Numbered from the stretch's first letter, positions 9,929-21,691 are shown. The stretch is 64,000 nt of DNA from Rana temporaria (GCF_905171775.1 NC_053490.1:159253969-159317968); one strand, 5' to 3'. Translations and numbers: made by a program. Notes: a model not told the origin generated them from the sequence alone.

Positions 9929-11252
9929 ACAAGATGGTTGAAAATAAAACTTCTCCAAAGATGTAGAAGAATGCTCAGTGAGTAACCTGCCTTTAAGAAA
10001 AGTACACTCATTATTCGTTTTAATATTTTTTTAGTTGCTACTTTTTTTTGTTCTATATTTTGATAATTGTGTTACATATATACTATACATATCAGCAGAC
10101 TAGTCATCAGCGGATGGTGATGGATTTCACTGCAATATGTTAGCTTACTTGTTTAGCAACTGTTATTAATAAAATTGTAGCCACATAAAGTGCACTGTTA
10201 TTGGTGAGTCATACCTGACTTGCTGCAGATAAAATGTAAAGTATAACTATTATCTAGCACTGAGAGTAAGGAAGCAGAGCATACAGTATATACTGCATAT
10301 ACTGCATGTGTTCATATAAATATACAAAATATAGAAATGTTTTTTAAAATGTAAACACACATTATTGCAACCAATTACTTTAGGTTGACTGATTTTGCAT
10401 ACATGTCTAAAAAAACATTGAAAAGTCCATAGTTTCTCTTTAAAATATAATCTAAGTTTGGATTAATGTTATAAGCCTAGCTTGTTCGCTTCAGGCTTCC
10501 TAGGTTTTAGCACAGGCTGGCTGTCAAAATCTGCTACAGAATGCATTTCGAATAACTTGTCCGCTTCCTCAATTTTTTATTTTGTTACACCAGCAGCCTA
10601 TCTGGATTCTTGCAGGAACTTTGACACTGTACTGCACAGAAATCTGATTAGCAATTTCCAGCCTCTCGTATTGTTCTCTAAAGTAATTGAACAGATATAT
10701 TGCTCCCACTTTGTGAAATTGACCATTTTATATAATAAAATAGTGGGCAACTGGTTGGTAGAGTTTGACATGTGTATTACATTTCTTTCTAGATCTTATA
10801 TAAGAGGTAATTTTCACAATGGGAAATGTGACACTTTTTTTTTCTTGTTATGCATTGACAGTCAGTAAAAGTCCTATAAATTGCATGATTTTTGGGTATA
10901 TTTCTGTTTTAATTATTGGACATCATACTGTACCTACTTAAAAGTCAGTCTATCCTGGCTGATATTTACATTTATGGTATATTCTGAAATTTTAAAGGGG
11001 ACCTATAGTTTACTTTCAGCTAAAACATTCATTTGTTTTTACCTTAAATCATTTTTTGTATGACTTTTACATTTTTACAAGATTTTTTGCTTCTTCTTTT
11101 TGTTATTTCATGAAACCAGAGATATGTTAATTAGCCAGTGCAGATGTGGTGGATTAATTACTACAATGACTTTTCTTAACTTCTGAAGTAAGATAACAGT
11201 CACACAGGGAGTGTATTGTTTTAAATAAGTGAGTCACCTTGTAGGACCTGAT
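9929..11252. other. No gene or classified element recognised
   Basis: AT-rich sequence. A TTAA followed by AGGGGACC at 10992-11003 looks like one T2-type end, but no partner end was found. A 128-codon frame at 10482-10868 has a weak reverse-transcriptase-like phrase, treated as uncertain. Confidence 0.4.
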
Positions 11253-11255
11253 ATA

Positions 11256-11827
11256 TGCCGCATACACACGATCATTTTTCGGCATGAAAAAAACGTTGTT
11301 TTAAAGAAATTTAATTTAAAATGATCGTGTGTGGGCTTCACATCATTTTTCGGGTTCTGAAAAACGACAATTTTTTTTTCGAACATGTTGCATTTTTTAA
11401 CGAAGTTTTAAACAATGTAGTTTTTCGGGTTGTAAAAAATGATCGTGTGTGGGCTAAAACGACATTAAAAACCTGCGCATGCTTAGAAGCAAGTTATGAG
11501 ATGTGAGCGTTCGTTCTGGTAAAACTACCGTTCATAAGGGAGTAAGCACATTCATCACGCTGTAACAGACAGAAAAGCACAAATCGTCTTTTACTAACAC
11601 AGAATCAGCTAAAGCAGCCCCAAGGGTGGCATCATGCGCATGGAACTTCCCCTTTATAGTGCCGTTGTACGTGTTGTACGTCACCGCGCTTTGCTAGAGC
11701 ATTTTTAAAAACGATGGTGTGTGGGCAACGTCGTTTTAATGATGAAGTTGTAAAAACATTGTTTTTTCTACATGCCAAAAAGCTTCGTTTTTTTTTCATG
11801 CCAAAAAATGATCGTGTGTACGCGGCA
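11256..11827. mobile_element. Harbinger-like MITE, family 1 (TGCCGC ends)
   Basis: Inverted ends TGCCGCATACACACGATCAT (left) and the complement of the matching right end GATCGTGTGTACGCGGCA. Flanks are ATA (11253-11255) and TTA (11828-11830), a near 3-bp duplication as expected for PIF/Harbinger-type insertion. The word ATCGTGTGTGGGC recurs internally. The middle (about 11578-11690) carries the core AAGCAGCCCCAAGGGTG...GTTGTACGTCACCGCG shared with 15055 and 47615. No coding capacity. Confidence 0.85.
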
Positions 11828-11830
11828 TTA

Positions 11831-12700
11831 GGCCTAGTACACACACTACTAGTTTTGTCTTCGTTCGACTCAGCAGGGCTAAATGAAACAAAAAACTGAC
11901 AGCTCAGAAGGAGCCATTGTACTAACTATCCAATGTTAGTACAGTGATCTCCCCTGCTGTGCTATTGTGTTCTGATAGGGGGACACCCCCCTCAGAACAC
12001 TTTGGTCAGCTTTCTCAGCCATTGGCTCAGCAATCGGCAAACATTCAGAACAGCTGCTTTGTTTGATACATTCGACTTTTAAACCATAGTGAGAAATTAT
12101 ATTGCTTGTCACCTTTTTTGTTGAAAGATTTTTCAGTGCACATTTTAGATAGATGCAAAATAGTCATGCTTCATCCAGATAAGACTGTTTTTGCACCTTA
12201 TATACAGATATATCACATTAAAGTGTATGTTACCCTGACATGTTATATTCCTGATTTGTGCCTGTTGTACCATGTACCTGTTTTAAAACGTATCCCAGTA
12301 GTTTTTCCTCTGTGTGAAATCCTGCTAGTCCCCATACTTTCCTATTTCAATCTGACCACACTAGGCATAGAAGCACATCCACCCCAGTGTGGTCAGTTTT
12401 ATTGCTCTGCTGGGAGCACAGCCTGCCTGTCCTTCAATGGCCAATACTTCTGCTCACACGCCCCCTGCACACTCTTCACTGGGAAGATTAGTGCACTGCT
12501 GTTTCTCTGAATCCATGCCCACTGCAGTCTTCACACCGCCTCTCTAAGTCCTTATGCAGCTGACAACAGAGGTCATGTGATATATACAGAAAAAAGGTTA
12601 TATATACAGTTTCTCACATTTTTGTAAATATTGCATTATATCTTTTCATGAGAAAACACTGAAGAAATGACAGTTTGCTACAATGTAAAGTAGTGACTGT
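11831..12700. other. No gene or classified element recognised
   Basis: Unique-looking sequence. A 134-codon open frame at 12106-12510 has no recognisable domain and is not supported as a gene. Confidence 0.4.
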
Positions 12701-13770
12701 ACAGCTTGTATAACAGTGTAAATTTGCTGTCCTCTAAAAATAATTCAACACACAGCCATTAATGTCTAAACTGCTGGCAAAACAAGTAAGTACACCCCTA
12801 ACAGAAAATGTCCAAATTGGGCCCAAAGTGTCAATATCTTGTGTGGCCACCATTATTTTCCAGCACTGACTTAATCCTCACCAGAGCTTCACAGGTTAAC
12901 ACTGAAGTCCTCTTCTACTCCTCCATGACAACATCATGGAGCTGGTGGATTTTAGAGACCTTGCGCTCATCCATCTTCCATTTGAGGATGCCCTACAGAT
13001 ACTCAATAGGGAGGACATGCTTGGCCAGTCCATCACCTTTACCCTCAGCTTCTTTAGCAAGGCAGTGGTCGTCTTGGAGGTGTGTTTGGAGTCATTATCA
13101 TGTTGGAATACTGCAGCCAAATCTCTGAAGGGAGGGGATCATGCTCGTCTTCAGTACTAGTCACAGTACATGTTGGCATTCATGATTCCCTCAATGAACT
13201 GTAGCTCCCCATTGCTGGCAGCACTCATGCAGTCCCAGACCATGACATTCCCACCACCATGCTTGACTGTACACCTCACCTGGTTGCTACCCCACACACT
13301 TGACACCATCTGAACCAAATTTTGGTCTCATCAGACCACAGTACATGGTTCCAGTGATCCATGTCTTTAGTCTGCTTGTCTTCAGCAAACTGTTTGCAGG
13401 CTTTCTTGTGCATCATCTTTAGAAGAGGCTTCCTTCTGGAGTGACCGCCATGCAAACCAAATTTATGCATATGATCTGAGCACTGACAGGCTGACCCCAA
13501 CCCCTTCAACATCTACACAACCTCTGGATATGATGCTGAGTATATGCACTCATCTTGTGGAACCTGTCCTTTCCTGTTAAACCGCTGTATGGTCTTGACC
13601 ACCGTGCTGAATCTCAGTTTCAGGGTCTTGGCAATCTTCTTATAGCCTAGGCCATATTTATGTAGAGCAAAAATTATTTTTTTCAGATCCTTAGAGAGTT
13701 CTGAAGTGAACAAAAGCCTATATAATCTGCCCCTTAAGTGTATCTTCACTCTCCCAATCAACATTGATTA
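12700..13770 (-). pseudogene. Degraded Tc1/mariner transposase
   Basis: Minus-strand pieces in at least three frames follow the Tc1 order. Residues from 13764: SELSKDLKKII and YKKIAKTLKL (helix-turn-helix, paired-like DNA binding). From 13512: GLHGGHSRRKPLLKMMHKKA and HVLWSDETKI (first catalytic Asp region). From 13120: [20 protein letters not shown] (second Asp) and VMDWPSMS, where the usual Pro-Asp-Leu-Asn-Pro is broken. Frameshifts and stops lie between the pieces, so the enzyme is dead. The sequence at 12750-12800 with AATGTCTAAACTGCTGGCAA looks like the usual 3' end of frog/fish Tc1 copies. Outer terminal repeats are too eroded to place. Confidence 0.85.
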
Positions 13771-13879
13771 TTTTTAATCCTCATACTGCTAGCATTAGTA
13801 AATAGATAGGAAAGTATATTATAATCAGTTACTTTATACTTTCTTTTACATTTCTTCAGTTACTTCTTGGTTTCCTGCC

Positions 13880-14599
13880 TAGGCAAATTATGTCATGCTG
13901 TACCTGGTGGTGGAGCCTTACATGGATAGAAGGGCGATCTCTTACACTGGCTTTGTACTCCCAATAAAGTAACAAGAGGCACAAGAGCCTGGAGTGGGAT
14001 GAGTGCCTATCAGTTCTGGTGATGGTTGCAGATGGATGCAGGCTGAATGGGGATGCAATGCAGCAGGCACTAGGCGACTTGCAGGTTACTGGCAACAAGC
14101 ACTTGGCAGGCTTCCAGGTGTCAGACAGCAGGTACTTGGCAGGCTGCAAGAGTTGGGATGACCTTCAAAGGCTGGACACAGAGCAGGGTCAGGCAAGCCA
14201 GGTCAGTAACTAGCATGCACATCAGGAACAGAGCAGTAGGCAGAAGAGTAGTTATGTTCAGGCTGGTGTTGGCAATATTAAGCAGATAGGCAGAAGGATC
14301 AGGCAGGGACGTGGTCAAAAAGCAAACAAGGAGTCAGTTCAGGCAGAGTTCAAGCATAGTCAGATGGATATTAGAACAGGAGTACAAGCACAGGAAAAAG
14401 TAACAGGTAGCAGAACACTGTAGTCCATAGGGCAAGATCCTAGTGCAGCAGAGGTGTTTAAATAGCCCCAAATCTAGTGGCAGGCATGCGCACCAGCACA
14501 CACACGTATGCATGCATGAGTATGAGCACGGCTCTGACAAACAGGAATTCTCCATCTGTGCATAACTATGTACCTGGGTATACTTTGTCCTTCCTGACA
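13880..14599 (-). repeat. Probable LTR (Ty3/gypsy-like), solo and degraded
   Basis: Read on the minus strand it begins TGTCAGGAAGGACAAAG at 14599, has a TATA-like GGGCTATTTAAACACC at about 14468-14455, then a long CT-rich stretch of repeated CTGCCT/CTGCTT words. This is the layout of the LTR at 62484 (TGT start, TATTTAAA about 170 bp in, CT-rich leader). The other end and target duplication are not clear, and no gag or pol follows. It could instead be another promoter-bearing repeat. Confidence 0.4.
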
Positions 14600-15051
14600 C
14601 ATACATTCCAGGAGTCATCAGAAGGGGAGGAGAGGAGGAGGTGTTTTCTCAGCTAAACACACTTTTAGGTATACATACGTGAGCTAAAGGCAGGAAGTAA
14701 ATTCTACATGAATAATTTTCCCCTACTCAAGATGGCAACAGCCAGAAATGCTAGGGAGTGATTTTCAAAGTGATTTCTCAGCAAAATAAAGCATTGAGAC
14801 ATGGATGAATGAGAGAGTTTGCTTCGAATAATAAAAAATAATTAAATAGCATTTTTGGTTTTTGGTGCTTAGATGCAGTGAAGATCTGCTTTAAGCTGAA
14901 TTTTAGGATGCATGACAACTAAAACTTTACAATGTAAGTTCAAGAAACATGCCACCAAAGTGGAGGTTTGTGATCGTGGTAGTTCTTGATCCTTTGTACA
15001 CAGTGTCCACTTGAGGGAAAGGTTAAACAGTGGCCCTACATCACACAGGAG
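14600..15051. other. No gene or classified element recognised
   Basis: Unremarkable AT-rich sequence between the LTR-like stretch and the next MITE. Confidence 0.4.
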
Positions 15052-15054
15052 TGA

Positions 15055-15515
15055 GGCCTCGTACACACAACCGTTTTCCTCGACAGAATCCAACAAGAAA
15101 CTTGGTGACAGAGCTTTTTTGCCGAGGAAAACGGGTGTGACTATGTTTTTCATCAAGAAAACTGTCGAGGAACTCTACGAGAAAAAAAGAGAAATCAACG
15201 GGAGTCTCAATTTCCTCGTCGTGTTCCTCGTCGGGCTGGTTTTCGACTGAAAAGTGCAAATCGTCTCTTACCAAACTTTTACTTAACAAGCAGTAACATG
15301 AGATTAGTAAAAGCAGCCCCAAGGGTTGTGCCAGTGGAATCGAACTTCCCCCGCCGTTGTATGTGTTGTACGTCACCGCGTTTGAGAACGAGGAGATTTG
15401 GTCTTGACAGTGTGTACGCAAAGAAAGCTTGTCAAGTTTCTCCACAAGCCTGACAAGGAACTCGTTGAGGAAAACGATGTTTCATTTATGACAAGTTCCT
15501 TGTGTGTACGAGGCC
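15055..15515. mobile_element. Harbinger-like MITE, family 2 (GGCCTCG ends)
   Basis: Inverted ends GGCCTCGTACACACAACCGT and the complement TGTGTGTACGAGGCC. TGA is duplicated at 15052-15054 and 15516-15518. The arms use a CCTCGACAGAA/CAAGTTCCTTG word that recurs, unlike family 1. The centre (about 15250-15385) holds the same core as the element at 11256: GCAAATCGTCTCTTACCAAA, AAGCAGCCCCAAGGGTTG and GTTGTACGTCACCGCG. Confidence 0.85.
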
Positions 15516-15518
15516 TGA

Positions 15519-16043
15519 GGTGTGCTTTTAACTTTGGAATGTATGTCCCAAAAAACATGGCTTTTTCCTCAGTGGTGAACATACCTGTTCTTTGTTAATA
15601 CAGATATATGACAACATCTCCTGTAGTTTAGAGATGTGTTACCGACAGCCCTGCTGCACAAGAATGAGTTGAGTGATGCTGAACATTAATGCACAGCTCG
15701 AAATTTAGGCAGCGGGCATAGGAATAATTACAAAAGGAGGCAGACAGCATAGACAATTAAGACTGCCACACCATTAGAGCATGCTTATACTTTTATATTT
15801 TCAGTAAATTATATACTGAAGTTAAAGTTCAGCTTTAAAGTAAACCTGTTCTGATATATGGAAGATACTTTCTGAAAATGCTAGTTGCCCCGTTGCTATT
15901 TATCTCTGGCTTCTAGGACAAGCATTGCAAAAAAACAAAAACTCCTGATTTGCACAATTGTCATAGGTCAGCAATTCATATACTGCACAAGCTACTGGAT
16001 CAGCATCAAAGCCATGTCAACAACAGCAGACACCATTGCACTA
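15519..16043. other. No gene or classified element recognised
   Basis: No terminal repeats or credible coding frames seen. Confidence 0.35.
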
Positions 16044-16193
16044 GGGTGACCACATTTCCAAGCTCTATAGCGGGGTTTGCTCGCTATGCCAATTTCATTC
16101 CGGGATACAGTATTGTCCCGCAATTGAGGTGCCCGGGACAGATCTGCTAATTGCGGGTATGTCCTGGGCAATCCAGGACACGTGGGCACCCTA
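16044..16193. repeat. Small interspersed repeat with GGGTGACCAC ends
   Basis: Left end GGGTGACCACATTT and right end GTGGGCACCC are imperfect inverted repeats flanked by TA on both sides. The interior has the CCCGGGACAG / TCCTGGGCAATCC wording of a common vertebrate short repeat. Probably a small mariner-like MITE. Confidence 0.4.
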
Positions 16194-16194
16194 C

Positions 16195-18090
16195 ATTGTA
16201 CCTAGGAACAGATATATTTTAGAACATAATTCTATAATTATAATAATAACAATAATAATACTTGTTTAACACTACTTTCCAAATGTGATATCACTTCCAC
16301 AACACTTCAAGTGTTGTTTGACAATGTGCCCATATATAATATATGAGAGGCATAAGTATTTGTACTGTTTCCACTCCCTTGGCAGACATTGAAAAACATA
16401 AGGAATGGATTCTGAATGTCTATATGCACATAGCTAAACACACCCTACATTTAGCACACACACATCTTTAGAGATGGAACTGCTATAAACAATATGTTTT
16501 GCAGTTACAAAGAGTAAAACATGTTTGCAGTTGCTTTGTGTTGAGTAATTGCTTCCTGTTTTGCAATTTGATAGAAGATTATGTGGACCTAGTCATTTCA
16601 TATTATTATATCTAAACAGAACCATCATTTGCAAACGTTCCCCTCTTTATATTAGCTTTAGCTGTATGAAAAAAAAAAAGTCTTTCATGCAGTTGTCAAG
16701 GTGCTTATGAATAATTGACGTAAATGAATACAGCAAATTGGTTAGGTTTACTTGACCTGTACTGCATGTTATTAAATGGCAATGTCAATATGTTTTTTTT
16801 TTTACTTCTAATTACAAGCTTCCTTTGGGAACTGATACTAATGGATAGCTTGTTTTATGTGCAGAATACTTTACGTGTTTTAAATATATATTTTGAAATC
16901 TATTTCTGAAGATCATCCAATAATTATTGTTTGAAGACTTTTGCACTACACTCTTCAGATTTAATACTATGCCATCACAACACCACAATGACCTATAGTC
17001 AGCGACCCCGGTATTGCTTGTTTGTCTGCCTCTGTAAATATACACTGAAAAGTTCAAAAACATTTTCCTGCTGTTAAGATTGTTAAAGGCTTATCCAAAT
17101 AGCCGCCAAAGTTTAAAGTACTATCTTTTTGTACTTCTCATATGCTATGTGAAGCCCCTAAGTATGATTACAAAGCATGATTACAACATGATTGTTTTGC
17201 TACAAAAGTGGTAAACATTTTTATTACAATACACAGCAGAAATGTACTGTATGTTGGCATTACACCTTGGTTCAAACAGATATAGCACACTTTATGCTAA
17301 AGCGTACATCTGGGCAATCAAAAATATGCAATACATCTGTATTATACAGACACATGTTCTGTCACCTTGCAAGTCTATGATAATTTTGGATGGACAGCGG
17401 ATGAGGACAGAACAGAGACATTTCTGTATTGGGACACAGATTCATGTTCACCTAAAGATTTGCCTTCCAAATGGTATCACCTGGCTTGGATTTATTTAGG
17501 AGAGCATCATAAGTTCATCCCTAAGTTCATCCCTATTGCCACACATCTACCTCCTCCAATCGCTGGGAATTGTCACTGCTTCATTCTCTTTTGGGCGCCT
17601 TTCTGGGACCCGCTAGAGTTCTGCCTGGGATACCTGCACACCGTTTTACACCTGGCATTTACACCTGTTTATGCCTGTGGCTGCATTAGGAGAAATCTCA
17701 AATGCCTTTTGAATCAATTTTCTAATTAAATATTGTTCTGTAACATCCATTCAACCATACTCAACTGCACCCCTAGAGCCCCTGATGAAGCCTACAAAGC
17801 GAAACTTGTCAGTTTAGGCACCTCTTATTTCTCCCCCTGTTATACGTGATAATAGATTCACTTTATATATGGTGTATATGAACGTAAAAGAGAGAGCCTC
17901 TAATTTGGAGTTGCAACATTGATTATGATTTGCAGCATCTTTTTCATGTTTTTAGTGGAGTTATACCCCCAAAAAAAAACTTTTAATAGATGTGCAATAA
18001 CATTTTATTTTTTAAGAAGTCTATTGGTGTATTATTCTGACAGGAGGTTGCGACACCTTAAAAATCTCGCTTTCATTCTGTACATGTTTT
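16195..18090. other. Mostly unclassified; contains a CCTGATGAAG...GAAAC signature
   Basis: No gene recognised. At 17783-17815 the sequence CCCTGATGAAGCCTACAAAG followed by CGAAACTTGTC matches a signature also found in reverse at 38220-38262 and 45835-45875. The 120-codon frame at 17367-17729 upstream of it has no recognisable domain. Confidence 0.35.
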
Positions 18091-18093
18091 CTT

Positions 18094-18393
18094 ATGAAAA
18101 AAATACCTGTTAATCCTGATAGAAATCCAGTGAGCTTCTAATTTTTTATAGTGAGCTTACAACATTGCTTCTGCTGTACTGTATTTTTATTTTTTTACTT
18201 GCAGCAGAAAACATGGGGAATGTGGTTGTAATGCAGAGATGGTGTATCTCTGCATTACAACCACATTCCCCATGTTTTCTGCTGCAAGTAAAAAAATAAA
18301 AATACAGTACAGCAGAAGCAATGTTGTAAGCTCACTATAAAAAAATTAGAAGCTCACTGGATTTCTACCAGGATTAACAGGTATTTTTTTCAT
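18094..18393. repeat. Near-perfect 300-bp palindrome
   Basis: Arms 18094-18240 and 18246-18393 are almost exact inverted copies with only a 5-nt loop (GGTGT, 18241-18245). The outermost pairs are ATGAAAAAAATACCTGTTAA on the left and its complement on the right. No target duplication is obvious beyond the arms. A TG run and a T run follow at 18394-18421. It encodes nothing. It could be a fold-back MITE or a local inverted duplication. Confidence 0.9.
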
Positions 18394-18660
18394 GCGTGTG
18401 TGTGTGTTTTTTTTTTTTTTTCTTAAATTGCATAGACATGCACTTAATATGTTATTTAGTCCACTTGGGAAGAACTCAGGCAGGGCTGGTCAAATTGCTT
18501 GGGATTTCAGTGCAGAAAAGGGAGAGTTGTCAGCTCAACCAGGAATTTAAAGTGGTATTAAAGTTTCAGTTTAAAAAAAAAAAAAAAATGATAATAACAA
18601 CAATGTTTTACTTACCTGCTCTGTACAATAGTTTTGTACAGAGCAGCCCTGATCCTCTTA

Positions 18661-19018
18661 TGGACCGTTTTCATCGGACGAAAAGATTGTGTGTGGGCCC
18701 CATCGTTTTTTTTCCCATCGGTGAAAAAACTTAGAACCTGATGGTTAAAAAAACGATAGAAAAAAAACGATCGTCTGTGGGCAAGTCCATCGGTTAAAAA
18801 TCCATGCATGCTCATAATTAAGTCGACGCATGCTCGGAAGCATTGAACTTCATTTTTCTCAGCACGTCGTAGTGTTTTATGTCACCGCGTTCTGACACGA
18901 ACGGATTTTTAACTGATGGTGTGTAGGCAAGACTGATGAAAGTCAGCGTCATCGGATATCTGATGAAAAAATCCATCAGTCCGTTTTCATCGGATGAACC
19001 GATCGTGTGTACAGGGCA
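18661..19018 (+). mobile_element. Harbinger-like MITE, family 3, left end deleted
   Basis: Right end GATCGTGTGTACAGGGCA is followed by TTA (19019-19021), and TTA also precedes the left side (18658-18660). The first ~30 bp of the left terminal repeat are missing: it starts TGGACCGTTTTCATCGGACG instead of TGCCNNGTACACACGATCGG. The arm word CGTTTTCATCGGA recurs. The centre has GCATTGAACTTCATTTTTCT and GTCACCGCGTTCTGACACG. Confidence 0.8.
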
Positions 19019-19126
19019 TTATTCTTTGGTCTCCTGCAGGTGCTCCTGGCTCCTTCCTCATGACCAGTGCCCCCAATAGCAAGCTGCTTGATATGGAGGC
19101 ACTGGTGCTCTATGCATCCGTTAGAC

Positions 19127-19475
19127 CAGGGGTCTCAATTTCATTGTGGGCCGCATCAGCATTATGATTGCCCTCAAAAGGGCTGGTTGTATCTGTAAGA
19201 TTAGATGTCCAGAGCATCCCCTCCCCTTACATTAGATGCCAAGAGCCACCCCACCATCAGTAGTTGAGTCCCCCACTCTCCCTTACATCACAGTGTACCC
19301 CCTTTCCTTATGCTGCTGCTGGAAATAAGCTGGATGCATTGCTTGAAAGTAAGGGTCTGGAGGAGGACTAGAGGATGGCTGGAGCTCTCCTGCAGCTGCA
19401 GGAGAGGTGCAAGGGCCACATGAAATGGCCTGGAGGGCCGGATTTGACCCGCAGGCCTTGTGTTTGACACCTATG
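19127..19475. mobile_element. hAT-type MITE
   Basis: Ends CAGGGGTCTCAAT and, reverse complemented, CATAGGTGTCAAA. An 8-bp target duplication is present with one mismatch (CGTTAGAC at 19119-19126, CATTAGAC at 19476-19483). The interior has the GTGGGCCGCAT / GGAGGGCCGGATTTGACCCG wording typical of this common vertebrate hAT family. Non-coding. Confidence 0.85.
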
Positions 19476-19625
19476 CATTAGACACATAGAGCTGTGGCTC
19501 AACCCCACTCCCACTCTCTTCTCATTGGCTCACTGGCTCTGATTGACTCAGCCAATGAGGAGAGGGAGTCCTGGGACAGCTGAGGCTCTCATGAAAATCA
19601 CTGGATTGAAAGTGAGTATAAGTGT

Positions 19626-19940
19626 TTGTTCACACTTGTATGACTTGTGTGACTTGTCATCTGACTTTGGACATCAAAGTCGGATGAAAAGTCGTACCCC
19701 ATGTTTTTCAATGATGACTGTTCATACATGTGCGACTTAAAGTTGCAGTGACTTCAAAGTAGTCATGCACTACTTTGGTCCGACTTTCATGCAACTTGAG
19801 GGCCAAAGACTTCAATGTTAACCTTCAAAAGTTGAACGAAAGTCCTACCGGAATGTTTTAGATGCAACAATTGTCCATTATCTTTGCCAAAGTCATATCC
19901 AAGTCATACCCATCCAAAGTTGGGTAAAAGTTGCACTCCA
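19626..19940. repeat. Interspersed repeat built of GACTT words
   Basis: Starts TTTGTTCACACTTGTATGAC and repeats motifs such as GACTTGT, CAAAGTCG, AAGTCATACC. Probably a partial MITE with TTCACAC-type ends; the right end was not found. Confidence 0.45.
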
Positions 19941-20309
19941 CAGCTAGCTACTAATAATCTCTCTCACTTATTAAAAAATAAATAAATACGTTTTTAAAAT
20001 TATTTTTCAAAATATCTGAAATCAGCTGTCATATTATATCTGTGGAATGCTTTGTATTGGAAATACTTTAAGTATCATTTCTGTTTTTGCAGCCAAATTG
20101 TGATAACACTTTTTTTTTTGCCACCTACTCCCATTCAGATAGTATAACTTCAAAAATAATAAAAATTTGCAATCTAACTTTTTTATATCCTCTTTGCTGA
20201 AAGCTCCCACTTAGTTGTCTCTTTCTGTGTAATGTTTATGAGGAGTCTGGGAAAATGTCTAAACTGTGTTGGCATATTTCAAACAAGATGTGCCGGACTG
20301 TCTATCCTA
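19941..20309. other. No gene or element recognised
   Basis: AT-rich sequence without visible structure. Confidence 0.35.
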
Positions 20310-20660
20310 ACAAAGGGTTAAAGATATCATGACCTTGTGGTACTCCTCCACTTACAAGCTATGCTGGAGATTTGGAGAGGCAATGAGACATTTTTTTTTA
20401 ACATTTTGGATCTTTCACAAAATAGTATTATTTTGGCGTACTATGATGGCTTGGTTTTCAAAATTCACTTACAAACTGATATCTACAGATCCTTCACACT
20501 ACCTTGTAATACTACTCATAATAGTTTTTTCCATAAGACTAACCAGCTCATAACTCACATCCTGACTGATTTGAAATACTTAATAGCAATGCATTGCAAG
20601 AGAACTTTTCCATCATTTCAAATACACATAATGGTGAGATTTAATTAAACTCTTAATGGT
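20310..20660 (+). pseudogene. Degraded LINE ORF2 C-terminal fragment
   Basis: Plus-strand frame reads LWYSSTYKLCWRFGEAMRHF then IFHKIVLFWR, matching the L1 ORF2 C-terminal pattern (W-Y-x-T-P...CWRCGEA...H..W..C..K...FW). One cysteine is replaced by Phe. After a frameshift it continues LITHILTDLKYLIAMHCKRT, matching the HLLNAAK.LI.LHWK segment. It lacks everything upstream, so it is a 5'-truncated dead copy. Confidence 0.65.
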
Positions 20661-20879
20661 CAAACACCGTAAACCTTTTGGATGTCATATGGGAACACTG
20701 GGAACTCATTAATTTAGACCTTAGCGTGACACCCTGAATAATTCTGTTAGTACTGGGGTCTCTAGCGACTGGACATTACTTTTGTCTTTCTATTTTCCTA
20801 TTATTTGCCACTATTCCTACCTACAGTATTTTATGTCCTCTCTTGACCTCAACCTAAACCTTATATTGTTTTTTTCTCA

Positions 20880-21482
20880 CGACTAGAGCTTTCTTTTGGT
20901 GGTATTTGATCACCTCTGCTGTTTTTATTTTTTGCACTATCACAATTTAAACAATATATATATAAAAATCCCAATAAGTGTATATTGATTGGTTTGCGCA
21001 AAAGTTATAGCGTCTCATAGTGGGACTGTGATATTGCAGTGTACAAATCGGACATCTAACTGACACTTTTTTGGGGACCATTGACATTATTACAGTGATC
21101 AGTGCTAAAAATATGCACTGTCACTGTACTAATGACACTGACAGGGAAGGGGTTAACATAAGGGGAGATCAAAGGGTTAACGGTGTGCCTAGCTAATTTT
21201 TCATTGTAGTGGGGGAGGTGCTTTTACTAGCGGAAGGCATGGATTGGTGTTCCTTCTTTACAGAAACACAAGATCCATGTCTTCTGTACTGTCAAAATGG
21301 CAATCCGCCTTGTTTACATAGGCAGACTGACATCCTGCCTGTGTACCCAATAATCAGCGGATGCCGGTGGACATCAGGTCTGCGGGATCCGCTGATTAGC
21401 TCCCGCTGTTTAAAATCACAGCTGGAGCAAGCCCCTGGCAGCATGCACTTGTGCCTGATTCCAGGAAGTGCAAGATCACGTA
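20880..21482 (-). repeat. AT-rich frog interspersed repeat, copy B
   Basis: Reverse-orientation copy of the repeat at 7580: AGAGCTTTCTTTTGGTGGTA, TTGGTTTGCGCAAAAGTTAT and AGGGAAGGGGTTAAC in order. It is interrupted at 21482 by a hAT element and resumes at 22667 with TATAAATGTGATCCTGCTCA. Confidence 0.7.
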
Positions 21483-21689
21483 CATAGGCGTGCGCACATA
21501 GGGTGTAAGGTGTGCCTGGGCACACCCTAATCACCCTGTACTATGCAGCTTCCCCCTGCTGCCTGGCTGCAGAGAAAGGGACAGGGGAATCTCTGTCCTC
21601 AGTGTCTTTCTCTGTCTCAAAAGTTAGACATCAGTGGTCTGTTTAGACCACTGATATTTCACTAAAGCCCCCCAACAGGGCTCATAAAA

Positions 21690-21691
<2 letters not shown>

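Larger units (their letters stand above)
18551..19626. mobile_element. T2-like element remnant, split by two later insertions
   Basis: Left end after TTAA (18547-18550) is AGTGGTATTAAAGTTTCAG. The segment includes the hairpin GCTCTGTACAATAGTTTTGT and, on the minus strand, a CAG|GTAAGTAAA splice-donor-like site (18610-18617). The element is interrupted by a Harbinger-like MITE (18661-19018) and a hAT element (19127-19475), and resumes from 19484 with CATTGGCTCACTGGCTCTGA. The right TTAA end is missing, cut off near 19626 by another repeat. Confidence 0.6.

Noticed and set aside
10992..11003. Left end of a T2 element (TTAA then AGGGGACC)
   Set aside because: No matching right end or internal T2 modules within 1 kb; a chance match is likely.
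12106..12510. 134-codon frame that might be a secreted protein
   Set aside because: Hydrophobic and Cys-containing by composition only; no known domain or conserved pattern.
16044..16193. tRNA-derived SINE
   Set aside because: No A-box/B-box pair or poly(A)/short-repeat tail was seen; the ends look like a small inverted-repeat element.
17367..17729. 120-codon frame
   Set aside because: No domain, no splice context, and it leads into a repeat signature.
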